Shown here piece after piece: positions 9,456-17,971 of a stretch of 17,971 nt of DNA. Source of the stretch: Psilocybe azurescens (taxonomy: Eukaryota; Basidiomycota; Agaricomycetes; Agaricales; Agrocybaceae); NCBI GenBank assembly GCA_023853785.1, contig JAJIRX010000881.1, positions 1 through 17,971 of the forward strand, written 5' to 3'. The first letter of the stretch is position 1. Every line of letters starts with the position of its first letter. A program made the translations under genes and the position numbers. The notes under the pieces were generated by a model, which did no database searches, had not been told where the DNA came from, and saw only the letters and a program-made list of their open reading frames with translations.

Positions 9456-9796
9456 TCCCAACAATTTTTAGGGCGTCCCGTTGCTTCGCGTGCACTGGCA
9501 CTTGTTCTTGTACCACCACCACGTTCTCCTCTCCCTCTCCCTCCTCCTCCTGCCCCTCCTCAAAACGAAACGAAAGAACGAAAGAACAACACGCACCTTT
9601 ATATAAAATCGGCGCGACCGAATCATGCTCCTCCGCATCCGCGCCGTCCCCATTCCCACTATAGACAGACGCGGAATCCCCAGTATGGCTGAGCGTGCGG
9701 CTGAGCTTGGCGCCGAGCGCCGAAATTTTGCTGCCAAAGGTGAGCCTGCTCGAGGGCGAGGGCGAGGGAGCGGCGCGCGGCGGTCGTGGTGCTCAT
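9451..9796 (-). CDS. Small unrecognised protein gene with an apparent one-base frameshift
   Basis: On the minus strand an ATG at 9796 in a good context (CCACGATGAG) begins MSTTTAAR. A second frame then runs APSPSPSSRLTFGSK, ISALGAKLSRTLSHTGDSAS, VYSGNGDGADAEEHDSVAP, ILYK..., an acidic Glu/Gly stretch, and VPVHAKQRDALKIVGR, ending in TAA at 9451. The frames join if one base is removed near 9771-9782. The segment is 346 nt, one more than 115 codons, which fits a single extra base. An in-frame 60- or 66-nt GT-AG intron may start at the GTGCGT after ILYK; the frame is open either way. A pyrimidine-rich leader precedes the ATG. I do not recognise the family. The product would be about 90-114 aa, Ser-rich at the N-terminus and acidic near the C-terminus. 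Confidence 0.4.
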
Positions 9797-11661
9797 CGTG
9801 GCTATGGAACCGGTGTTGTGTTGGAGGTTGTGTGTGGTGGTAGTGGTGGTGCTGGTGATAGGGGGAAACAGAAGAGGAGCTGGTGAGACCTCTTAGGTGT
9901 CTTTGTTGCCGCGGGCGTCGTGGAGCGGGTCAAAGTCAAAGGATGGGGTTCTCTCTCAGGCTCAGGAGCGAAAGGAAAGGAAGTAAAGGGAACCCACCCG
10001 GCTAAAAATCGCACCCTAAATGGGTCCCCTTGGCCTGTGCGTTATGCGTTATGGGTATGGTGCGGTGCGGTTCGTTTACGATTCGATTCCGGACGCGGAC
10101 CCCCTCGCGCGGCGTGGACCAGGTCGGTCGGAGGCTTGGAGGCTTGTGCTTGTTACTGGTTAGGGTTTCGCTGCGCCTTCCGACTCAGCTCAGCTCAGCC
10201 TCTCTGCCATTCTCTATTTGCGCGCATGCCGGCTCGGGTCACGCTGGTGTCGTCTGGGATCATGGACGTGCTTGTTACCGTTACTGTTAGCCTTGGACCT
10301 AGCTTGGACCCTTGGGCCTGGTTAGGGTTTCGCTGCGCGTTCCAACCCAGCTCAGCCTCTATTTGCTCGCCTCGCTTTGCATGCCGGTTCCGGTCACGCT
10401 GGTGGCTGGTGTCGTCTTATGTGCAAATCCGAACGCTATTACAGGTATGGAACCGGCCGAACGCGAACGCCATCCATCGTGATCCACGCATCATACGTCG
10501 CATTCCGCCATTTCTCATCCCGGCGTGCCTATGTATGTGCTATTGCATTCCAGGGCTCGCCGTGTGTGTATTCCTATCGCCGTTTCTATTCTATTTCATT
10601 CTATTCGTGTTCTTATTATTATTATCATTATTCTTAGCGACCGACCTGGTCACCCCCTTCTGATTTCTGATTTCTGAAGCGTCACTGGCGTCACTGGCGT
10701 TCACCGGCTCGGATCTCCTCCATTCATTCATTCATTCATTTGCATTTCGTGTCATTTCGTGGCTTTCCATGTCACTTCAAGTTTGAGGGTGCGGTTATGC
10801 ATGTTTGTTAGACCTCGTGCGTCGTTCTCGTCATTTTCCTTCCATTCGGTTTTTCACTTACGGTTACGGTTACAGCTGCAGGTGCAACTCAACTCGAACG
10901 TTTTTTCCTGTAGAATTGTTCGTTCCAGGGTCTCTTTCGCTCCGCCTTCGCCTTCGCCCTCGCCTAATGGATCTAAATTCCAATTCTAAGCCTGTTCCCC
11001 ACATTCGCTATTTTCGCAGCGTTCATTTCCTCATATCGTCGCGGTTTTCGCCATTGCCATCGCATCATGTGTGCTCTTACTTTTGACATCTGGCGCATTC
11101 GTGATTATGATCTGCGCGTCCCACCCCACATCCACGTCCCCAGCCACAGCCACAGCCACACCTGCACACGTCCACGTCCACGTCCACCTATGCTATCCGA
11201 CCTTCGAATGCGAATGCGAATGCGAACTGGAAACGTTCCCCACATCTTACATACCCGTCCATCCCACGTCACGTCTACCGTCTACACATACTCGAGTATG
11301 AGGCCATCACGCGTCATCATGCTCTCACTCTCACTCACCCTCATCGCATTGACAGTTCGCGACATCCCCACTTCAACGCTTGTACTCATGCTCATAACGC
11401 GATATGACCCAGTCCCATGATCCCATGACCCCCATCCTACACACACATCCCTATTTCAAATCTCAAAACCCAGAATTCGAATTCCAAATTTCAAATTCCC
11501 CGGCGTCTTCCACGTTCGCTCCAAGAGGCTGAGCTGGGCTGCGTGTGCCGAGGCGGAGTCGGGTTCTCGGGTCGTCGGATTCGGACTCTCAGAGGGGTGC
11601 AGTCGGGCGGTCGGGCGGTCGGAGGGGTTGCAGTGTCGAATCATGGATCGTGGATTGGATC
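9797..11661. other. Intergenic DNA without a convincing gene
   Basis: This stretch is pyrimidine-rich on plus and contains open frames only because stops are scarce. The longest, at 9920-10663, starts at GTG and spans a direct repeat. It has a Cys/Trp/Arg-rich then Leu/Phe-rich composition with no recognisable domain. Simple repeats are frequent: GGCGTCACT twice near 10680, (CATT)5 near 10721-10740, CCACAG and CGTCCA units near 11145-11187, and CGAATG units near 11205-11224. Confidence 0.45.
10156..10417 (+). repeat. Imperfect 100-bp direct repeat pair
   Basis: Copy A (10156-10255) and copy B (10318-10417) both start CTGGTTAGGGTTTCGCTGCG. They share CAGCTCAGCCTCT, CTATTTG, CATGCCGG and GGTCACGCTGG in order, and end GGTGTCGTCT, with small indels between. 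The spacer is about 62 bp. Each copy includes one TTAGGG word, which matches the fungal telomere unit but occurs only once per copy, so it is not a telomeric array. Confidence 0.75.
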
Positions 11662-12246
11662 ATGGATTTTAGAGGCGAACGTTTGCTGGACGAACGTTTG
11701 TGGGTCATAGTGGTCGTGGGCGTGGTCGTGGTAGTGGGAGGAGTCGGACGTGTTTTGGGGGAGTATGGGAATGTGAGGACGTGTGTTCTAGCTTCTATTA
11801 GTATTATTATAGGTGAGTCGCGATGTATATTCGCTGTTACAAGTCGGTTCACATTTTGCTTTTCCCTCCCAACGTCCAGCGACTCGAGTTGATACACGCG
11901 TCGCGTACGTTACGTGAGTCTCTTTTTCGTTCATTCTTTTCTTTCTGGTTTCTGTAGTCGCACTCTCGCGATTCCTCGCTCGAGGGTAGTACGAATGCTG
12001 TTGACCACCAGACTGTCAAGTCTCCGTAACCTGGCTTCGAGCTCTGCTCTATCCTCTATTCTCTCTTACACTACATGTTGCTCATTCTCATGTCGCATTC
12101 ACAATCTCGTTTTCCGAGATTCCCTATCCGCATGTCTTGTTGTGCCTTCCACTTTGTCGCGTATCCAGGATATCGGATGTCGGATATCGCCCGCACTACA
12201 TTCTTCATTCTATGTCGTAGCACGCATTCATGCCAATATTAAATAA
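11662..12246 (+). CDS. Low-confidence spliced ORF or non-coding transcript
   Basis: An ATG at 11662 opens MDFRGERLLDERLWV followed by a Val/Gly-rich stretch up to 11812. Intron 1 is 11813-11879 (GTGAGT...CCAG), a 34-nt mini-exon is 11880-11913, and intron 2 is 11914-11957 (GTGAGT...TGTAG). The last exon runs from 11958 to TAA at 12246. The frame stays open across both junctions (phase 1 then phase 2), giving about 157 aa. An AATAAA-like signal overlaps the stop. I do not recognise the protein, its composition is not typical, and both raw frames are long without splicing. A spliced non-coding RNA is equally possible. Confidence 0.28.
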
Positions 12247-12374
12247 ACATACTTATACATATGTATTTCTGTCCGGACCTTCTTCTCTTCGCAGAGAGTA
12301 CTCGCGGGAGAAGTCGGCGTCGTTATGAGTTATAATTACGCAGGCTCTAATTCCAAGCATGCCGATGCTTGTTG

Positions 12375-13400
12375 CACTGCTGGCGCCGATCGCTGTATGT
12401 CAGACATACAGCGATTTATATACATGACTTATGTTACAATTGATGTATGTATGGTATACAACGATTATGTTTAGAAATAATACATCAATCAGACATATAT
12501 TGTGTTCGGTAGCTGTATGTTAAACAAACGCTATTTCTGTTTCTAAGCTGTAAGTAAATAAAATACCGAATAAACAGAATTTATTTTCTTTGGCTGTTTG
12601 TCAAAGATACAGAATAGCTGTATATACTTACTGTATGTTTTACATACAGATATCGTGTATATAATTGCTGTATATTATACAAACATCACTTTTGTAAATA
12701 AAACTTACAGTTGAAAAACAGAGTTTCTGTTTGTTTTACTAACAGAATTTGTGTATATAATTCCTGTATGTAAACCTTACATCGAATATACAGTTTTCGA
12801 CTCACTGAGCGAGTCGATGAGTGCGCGAAGAATTCGCATTTCGAGCACGACGGCGACTCGCACACGATAATAAACGATTGAAATAGAAAGATATATTCAA
12901 TCGTTTATTATTGTGTGCGAGTCGCCGTCGCGCTCAAAATGCGAATTCTTCGCGCACTCATCGACTCGCTCAGCGAGTCGAATACTGTATATTTTGACGT
13001 AAGGTTTACATACAGGAATTATATACACAAATTCTGTTAGTAAAACAAACAGAAACTCTGTTTTTCAACTGTAAGTTTTATTTACAAAAGTGATGTTTGT
13101 ATAATATACAGCAATTATATACACGATATCTGTATGTAAACATACAGGTATATACAGCTATTCTGTATCTTTGACAAACAGCCAAAGAAAATAAATTCTG
13201 TTTATTCGGTATTTTATTTACTTACAGCTTAGAAACAGAAATAGCGTTTGTTTAACATACAGCTACCGAACACAATATATGTCTGATTGATGTATTATTT
13301 CTAAACATAATCGTTGTATACCATACATACATCAATTGTAACATAAGTCATGTATATAAATCGCTGTATGTCTGACATACAGCGATCGGCGCCAGCAGTG
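12375..13400. mobile_element. CACTA-like foldback MITE, 1,026 bp inverted repeat
   Basis: The left arm is 12375-12882 (508 nt) and the right arm 12896-13400 (505 nt); they are reverse complements with a 13-nt loop. By eye they differ by about seven substitutions and three small indels, roughly 98% identity. The outer ends are CACTGCTGGCGCC and GGCGCCAGCAGTG, and TTG stands directly outside both ends, a possible 3-bp target duplication. CACTA/EnSpm (CMC) transposons start with CACTA or CACTG and make 3-bp duplications, so this fits a non-autonomous member; that class is inferred. No transposase is encoded. The arms are AT-rich except for a GC-richer core around the loop. A PIF-type element is a less likely alternative, since its usual TWA duplication is absent. 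Transcription through it would give a hairpin RNA of about 500 bp. Confidence 0.85.
12391..12790. repeat. Array of CTGTATGT/ACATACAG palindromes within the MITE arm
   Basis: The left arm carries a series of perfect or imperfect small palindromes built on CTGTATGT and its complement ACATACAG. A perfect pair with 11-bp arms sits at 12391-12413, a pair with 8-bp arms at 12631-12649, and weaker ones near 12444, 12512, 12594, 12669, 12735 and 12764. The right arm mirrors them. Subterminal repeats bound by the transposase are known in plant CACTA elements, which makes a protein-binding array plausible. That role is inference. Confidence 0.7.
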
Positions 13401-13513
13401 TTGTGGCTTCGTCTTTTGGGAGGAAGTGGGGGCTGGGGGCGAAGGCGATCGACCTCATGACAGGAACAAGGTACAATTACAGGTACAGGTACGGCATGAT
13501 TTTTTTGGTATGC

Positions 13514-13572
13514 TTTGCCTTTGCCTTTGCGGCAGAAGCAGAAGCAGAAGCAGAAGCAAGCAGAAGCAGAAG
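13514..13572 (+). repeat. TTTGCC and GCAGAA microsatellites
   Basis: Three TTTGCC units are followed by about seven GCAGAA units with one interruption. The minus-strand frame through them (CFCFCF) is an artefact of the repeat. The DNA from 13401 to 13868 holds nothing else that I can support. Confidence 0.85.
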
Positions 13573-13868
13573 CGATGAATAACGGAGAGTAAGTAAATAT
13601 GGGTGCCACTGTGCAGATGCCGCGACTATCTATGTACCGGAAATGTCTTGACATTCACCAGTGCGCCGTATTAGCGGCTGGCTGGCTGGGCGAGTGAAGG
13701 TCATAGGCTATGGACTAAGCAGAGTGGCGCGGAGCTAGCTTCAAGCATCTTAACGACAGACTGACAGACCGTAATGATCAATTCCGATTTCCGAGCTTCC
13801 CAGAGGTCGTTGGGGTACGATGTATGGATAATTAAGACTCGGGACTTGATCATGCCTTCACAATAACC

Positions 13869-14148
13869 ATGCATGCATATCGATACACCCCTGTATTCAC
13901 TGCGATCCCTGACCCTCGGGTAGTCGAATTCACAATAGAACCCGGTGCATGTAAGTATTCACTTGCGCTTAAAATTTTGCGTCATATGTCCGTGATCACT
14001 GACAGTGACATTCAGTGTGAGTCGGCGGCAGGACTTGCATAGAATCGCAATGGCCCATTTAATTTCAAACGGAGTCTGTTCGACTATTTCTTCGGCATTG
14101 GACCGTACTATACATAGAGCACATGTATTTTGGGATCTTACAGCATGA
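13869..14148 (+). CDS. Low-confidence two-exon ORF, possibly a 2EXR-like remnant
   Basis: An ATG at 13869 reads MHAYRYTPVFTAIPDPRVVE and FTIEPGA to 13950, where a consensus GTAAGT donor begins. The intron is 13951-14005 (55 nt, CACTGAC branch-like site, CAG acceptor). The second exon continues LTFSVSRRQDLHRIAMAHLI and so on to TGA at 14148, about 74 aa. The PDPRVVEF-x-I-x-PGA segment loosely resembles the start of fungal 2EXR domains, which is a weak resemblance from memory. An 80-codon minus-strand frame (13959-14201) overlaps it and cannot be excluded. It may be a gene fragment. Confidence 0.28.
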
Positions 14149-15852
14149 TCCGTGCTTTGACACCCACAGTTATTTTGGACGCTGGAGGTTATTCTGGTCA
14201 TGGGTTGGTTATTCTTGGAGCTGCCAGGTCCTACTTGTCCATGTCATGACTCAGACGGCATCGGCCGAAGTGTTGGGATTTCGGGACTGCCATGACAGTA
14301 GTTCGCAAGTGACAAGTCTCCGACAGAATATAATTAATTATACACATAATGGCTTCTCGTGATGAGCACTGATGTTGCAGTCCGTAACACCTCGTACTCA
14401 GGCCAGGTCGTGGGCATAGATGACTCTAGAACAATCGCCGACAACGTCAATTTTTCCTTCCTCATCCATTCTCTGTCATTTTACCTATACGTATTGCACG
14501 TTGTCCACAAATCACATCTTATTGGCTCTTCCACCCTGAGACGAGTTGATAAACGAAGTATCACACAGATGCGGTACTTCGAGTAGCAAGCCAAGACCCG
14601 TAGACCTTCATCCCATCAGTATAAACACGATATACCTACACCCAACACTGCCACGGATTGTTCTAGTTGGTCCCACATTTAATCCTGTGCGAGATTGATC
14701 ATCTAATCTCTCCTCGAACTCTGTGAAAGACTGGGAAATATATGGGATTCTGTCCGTTTCCAGTAAAACGATCTACCAGTCTACCACCCCAGGTATCCCC
14801 GTGAAAACTACCCTAGCAGTTCGCGTCTTGAAAGACTCGGAATGCTCGTCCGTCGAGCAGCCACGCAGTATAACCAAGGTATGTTGTTTTCTCCACCACA
14901 TAATAACCGCACTCAGCCGCTGATGGGATGCTCTACATACATTATCTAATCTAATCCACGTTCGGGAAGATCGACCCGAAACGGCCAACTGGCTACGCGT
15001 CGGGAGTTTGTGACCTTTGAAGTGGTAAAATTAGGCTCGTAACATATGCTATGTAAGGAAACTTGAATCTAGCATAAGATTTTACATGTATGCAAGGAGT
15101 ATGCACTGTCGAATTCCGGGACACAGAGCCCTCGAAAATGAGCTCTCCTGTTACAATATTTTTTCGAGTACTGCGCGACATGTAACTATTGCAAAATTCA
15201 AATAGGTTGAACTTTCTGAATAGCTTCCAAATTGTCTTTGCGCCTCATGCATATGCATATGCGATCAGTCTGGGTGATGAATTCAGCCTGATAAATTATA
15301 TAGAAACACACTACAGAGAGGAAACAGTCAATACCATTGCTCTCTCAGTACATGCATTCCACATAAATATTCAATTCTGGGTGTGCCAGAAGTCAAAATA
15401 TATATTTTGGGAGGAAGCAAAGCGCTCATTTTCTCTCAAGATAACGACAAGACCTAGTTTTAGAGTGGTCTACCTACGTACTCCGTACATTCTCTTAGAG
15501 ATCTTCATGCTTTTAACACTTGGAAATTCAATTCCAATGTTGTATGTACCACAATCACTCACACTGTTTTCTCACTATTATATGCTGTGCATGTTCGTTA
15601 GCCCTGACATTTTGATTGAGAATTTATATAATATATATGTATATACGCCCTGAATTTCAAAGATATGTAAGCATTTTGTAAGGCAGTAGATTGATTCGAC
15701 ACCGGTTTTCAGTGATCTTAGTTTGTTTACACTTGTATGGGTTTTTCAAACTCAGTTGGGTCCTAATCGCGCTACACGCACAAATTAACTGCCAGTGATC
15801 CTTGTTGACAATGGTATTGATACTGATGTCTAGTTCATCACAGTAGTGAACG
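14149..15852. other. Region without a supportable gene
   Basis: Several short open frames occur on both strands. The longest, 15189-15653 on plus (154 codons), is rich in Ile, Tyr and Phe, has no recognisable family, and no clear start context. A plus-strand segment ending ...SSVEQPRSITK near 14878 is followed by a good GTATGT donor and could be a stray exon, but no partner exon was found. No repeat or RNA gene stands out. Confidence 0.35.
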
Positions 15853-15860
15853 TATATAAG
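15853..15860 (+). promoter_or_regulatory. TATA box of the seven-transmembrane protein gene
   Basis: TATATAAG lies 53 bp upstream of the ATG at 15913. A short C-rich leader (ACACCCCAACC) follows it and runs into the start codon. Spacing and sequence fit a fungal core promoter. Confidence 0.6.
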
Positions 15861-15912
15861 CCAGCGCAAAGCGCCCAGAGAGCATATATCGTGCCCCCAT
15901 CACACCCCAACC

Positions 15913-17201
15913 ATGGCTGTCCTACTCTCCCTATCCGTTGGCTGTGCAAAAGTCACTGATCAGTGCAAACCTCAATGCTGGAATGCTCTATAATTTTTAA
16001 TGGGTAGATGTCTACATTAATAATCCATCCTCCAAGTCGACTCACATGCATCAGGGGTCTACACTGTGGTCTACGTGGGGACAATGTACTTGTATGGTAA
16101 GCGTCCCAGCTTGTTGATACAGACGACAACGTTATTGGCCTTTTAGTTACCAAGAAGCCCGCCAACAACGGCCGTCATTGTTCTATCAGCCATTTCTGCT
16201 TTATACCTTCTCTGCATGGGAACACTTACAATCCAATGGTACTACTTCAACTATAAAATCTCAATCAACGGAGATACTAGAGAATCGATTGTGAAGTCGA
16301 TACTGGAAGGAGGCGCAGCATTCAAGTTCTACGCGTTATCTGAGTTTCTTTTCTATTCCATATTTGTTGTTTCAGACGGTCTACTGGTATGCCAACAAGA
16401 ATTTTTCTTGACCCGTTATTCTCATTATTCAGACAGATCTGGAGATGCTATCACGTCTGGGGTAGATCCAAGCGGGTAATCTTAGTCCCATCAGTACTAC
16501 TTCTCACAGAGATAGGTGTGTGCCTTGAATACGCTTGCCGGTGAATCTCATTTGTGACTGAGTTTTTCTCAGTTTTCGTCTTCACAGTAACGGTTCTGTC
16601 CTTCATTACCCGTAGTATAACAAACTCCCCATTAGCCGCACCACCTACAACCATCCTAAATGCTCGGGTGGTATTCTTCTCGCTTGCAAACACAATAATC
16701 GCAAGCTCTCTGATCGGTTACAAAATTTATTCCGCCTCTCATGCAAACGATACTCTGCCGGCAGGACGATTCACTTACGTTTTAAAAATTCTATTCGAAT
16801 CAGCCGCCGCTTATTCTATTACAATCCTTGTCTTCGCGATCAATCAGGTCTTACCAGCGACGCGTCATGTAGGATCTCCATGGTCAGATATGGGCTACTA
16901 CTTGAACGCAATCGTGATTACTGTCTCAGTACGTCACGATCATCTATCTAATGAAATATGTCCATAATTGAATCACTAGGGGATAGCCCCAACTGTCCTT
17001 GTTGCAAGAACTGCCCTTACCAGCCCAGATGATGCAGATGGGCATACAATCCCTCGCGCATCTGGCTTACAACTGCGGCAGTTCCACAGCCAGCCAGATA
17101 GTGGTTATGACGGGAGCTCCATCAGATTCGAAGTCAATATTGAAACGCACGAAGGCTCTGAGCTAATACAGGATGAGAAGAGAATCCAATCCGAATTATA
17201 A
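15913..17201 (+). CDS. Seven-transmembrane fungal membrane protein, six exons, interrupted frame
   Basis: Exons: 15913-16003, 16055-16096, 16147-16386, 16437-16515, 16573-16928 and 16980-17201. The introns are 50-57 nt with GT-AG ends. If intact the product would be about 342 aa. It has seven hydrophobic segments: VYTVVYVGTMYLYV, then TTAVIVLSAISALYLLCMGT, a third ending in FVVSDGLLIWRCYHVWGRS, a fourth RVILVPSVLLLTEI, a fifth VVFFSLANTIIASSLIGYKI, a sixth FESAAAYSITILVFAI, and a seventh LNAIVITVSGIAPTVLVAR. A polar tail follows. The DGLLIWR-CY-VWGRS motif and topology match the plasma-membrane 7TM proteins expanded in Agaricomycetes; function and ligand are unknown. Two lesions exist. TAA at codon 27 (15991) precedes FLMGVYTVV, though the ATG at 16000 could restart translation. 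One extra C in the CCC at 16158-16160 breaks VTKKP from PTTAVIV. Translation from ATG 16216 would avoid both but lose the first segments. It may be a recent pseudogene or carry assembly errors. Confidence 0.75.
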
Positions 17202-17408
17202 ATGCACGCTGTGGTAGTTCTAGCCCGTTTAGCCGAGCTGCCCGAGCATGGATTAGATTAGATACTGTAGATCATATCAATGGCTGTGCACGGTTTATGT
17301 GCCTGCGCGCTTTCGTAGTTCAGAACAACAACATACCTTGCCCGCAACACCATACTGTGTGGCTGCTCGACAAGAATTCCGAACTTTGCCAGACACGAGC
17401 TGCTAGGG

Positions 17409-17493
17409 TAAGCCGGATTGGCCTACTCCAGCGTCATTGGTATCCAAATTGTTCTAGACAAGCTGTAAGCTAAGCCAGAGTAGGCCTACTCCA
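17409..17493 (+). repeat. Repeated TAAGCC...GGCCTACTCCA module with a 14-bp palindrome
   Basis: TAAGCCGGATTGGCCTACTCCA-like sequence at 17409-17430 recurs with changes at 17471-17493. The second copy contains the perfect palindrome GAGTAGGCCTACTC (17478-17491). The surrounding DNA from 17202 to 17747 is the 3' flank of the membrane-protein gene and holds no gene that I can support. Confidence 0.5.
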
Positions 17494-17747
17494 CCGTGTG
17501 TATGGAACTGTTGCAACTGACTTCAATCGTATACTCTAAAATATCTTTAGTGTCAATGAGCTCCTCTTGATGATACTATTCCCGGACCTGAACATTTGGA
17601 ACTGGGGTTCGTAGGATCACGAAGCATGTTCTCTGAGATCGTCAACAAGGTCTATGCATATTATGGTATGAGTTTATTCAATTACCAGCACGACAGGTAA
17701 AGAACAAGTTGTACTTTGAGAGTGTCTCGTGCTTGCTCTTTGGCAAC

Positions 17748-17971
17748 TTACACGTAAGTGTAATGTCGGGATCTATAGAGTAAGTCTTCGAAACTCTGTC
17801 CATTCTTATGCTGAGCGGCCAACTGACTAACAGACAGTTGCGCAACAGCAGACGTAGCCTGAAGCGTACGGTGCTCTGCCGCTAATGCCAAAGCATCATT
17901 AGATACGGTCGGTGAACAACAGATGCAATGCGGATTCGCTTTGGAAAGTTCGGCATTGTGGTTCACGCTGG
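17748..17971 (-). CDS. Partial exon of an unrecognised gene, running off the right edge
   Basis: On the minus strand the frame is open from the window edge and includes VNHNAELSKANPHCICC, then NDALALAAEHRTLQATSAVA and QLSVSQLAAQHKNGQSFEDL. It ends in TAA at 17748. A consensus GTAAGT donor starts at 17751, just before that stop, so this is probably an internal exon. A possible next exon begins near 17656, but its phase does not fit the best donor. The composition is rich in Ala, Gln and Leu, as in a coiled or helical protein. I do not recognise the family. Confidence 0.35.
   Translation of the reverse strand, partial: SVNHNAELSKANPHCICCSPTVSNDALALAAEHRTLQATSAVAQLSVSQLAAQHKNGQSFEDLLYRSRHYTYV

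Noticed and set aside
10156..10340. TTAGGG words as possible interstitial telomere
   Set aside because: Only one unit occurs in each copy, and a telomeric remnant would need several tandem units.
9920..10663. 247-codon plus-strand frame
   Set aside because: It starts at GTG, spans a nucleotide-level direct repeat, has no domain and changes composition abruptly.
12375..13400. CRISPR array or integron-like array as explanation for the repeated CTGTATGT words
   Set aside because: Units are irregular, palindromic and mirrored about a centre, with no equal-length unique spacers; an inverted-repeat transposon explains them better.
13301..13654. 117-codon minus-strand frame across the right end of the foldback element
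   Set aside because: It crosses the element boundary and a GCAGAA microsatellite (CFCFCF) and has no protein-like features.
15189..15653. 154-codon plus-strand frame
   Set aside because: There is no recognisable family, no start context and AT-rich composition; it is noted in the gap description but not called as a gene.

Overview
The window looks like a chromosome segment of a filamentous basidiomycete, most likely an Agaricomycete. The evidence is: many short GT-AG introns (about 48-67 nt), a degraded protein of the kind that accompanies KDZ transposons in mushroom-forming fungi, a seven-transmembrane protein of a type expanded in Agaricomycetes, and a DUF3602 (Par32-like) protein with GRGG repeats. 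No bacterial features, tRNA, rRNA or CRISPR array were seen. Most genes here are split into short exons, so the models were assembled by hand from splice sites and reading-frame continuity.

Layout. 1-1600: purine-rich, low-complexity DNA without a supportable gene. 1683-2270: a large A-poor minisatellite built from GTCCTCGCC-like units. 2607-2974: an 11-bp satellite (TTCCATTGGAC), its degenerate continuation, and a 12-bp duplication. 2975-4103 (minus): a broken KDZ-transposon-associated gene with a 24-bp poly-G tract that encodes proline on the coding strand. 4104-5756: no firm gene. 5757-6719 (minus): an unrecognised multi-exon helical protein. 6936-6965: five GATAAG sites. 7411-8892 (minus): a five-exon DUF3602 gene with six GRGG motifs and a one-base frameshift. 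9367-9455: further GATAAG sites. 9451-9796 (minus): a small unrecognised gene, also one base out of frame. 9797-11661: intergenic DNA with direct and simple repeats. 11662-12246 (plus): a weak spliced ORF. 12375-13400: a 1,026-bp near-perfect foldback element with CACTG...CAGTG ends and a TTG target duplication, read here as a CACTA-like MITE. 13869-14148 (plus): a weak two-exon ORF. 15913-17201 (plus): a six-exon seven-transmembrane protein gene with an early stop and a one-base frameshift. 17748-17971 (minus): an exon running off the right edge.

The genes do not form an evident pathway or cluster. The one functional theme is nitrogen: yeast Par32/Amu1, a DUF3602 protein, restrains ammonium transporters under TORC1-Npr1 control, and GATAAG sites (the site of nitrogen-responsive GATA factors) lie on both sides of the DUF3602 gene. 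The most unusual object is the long foldback element with its array of CTGTATGT/ACATACAG palindromes. Three otherwise convincing gene models each need one base removed from a C-rich stretch, so either these genes are decaying or the assembly carries small indels.
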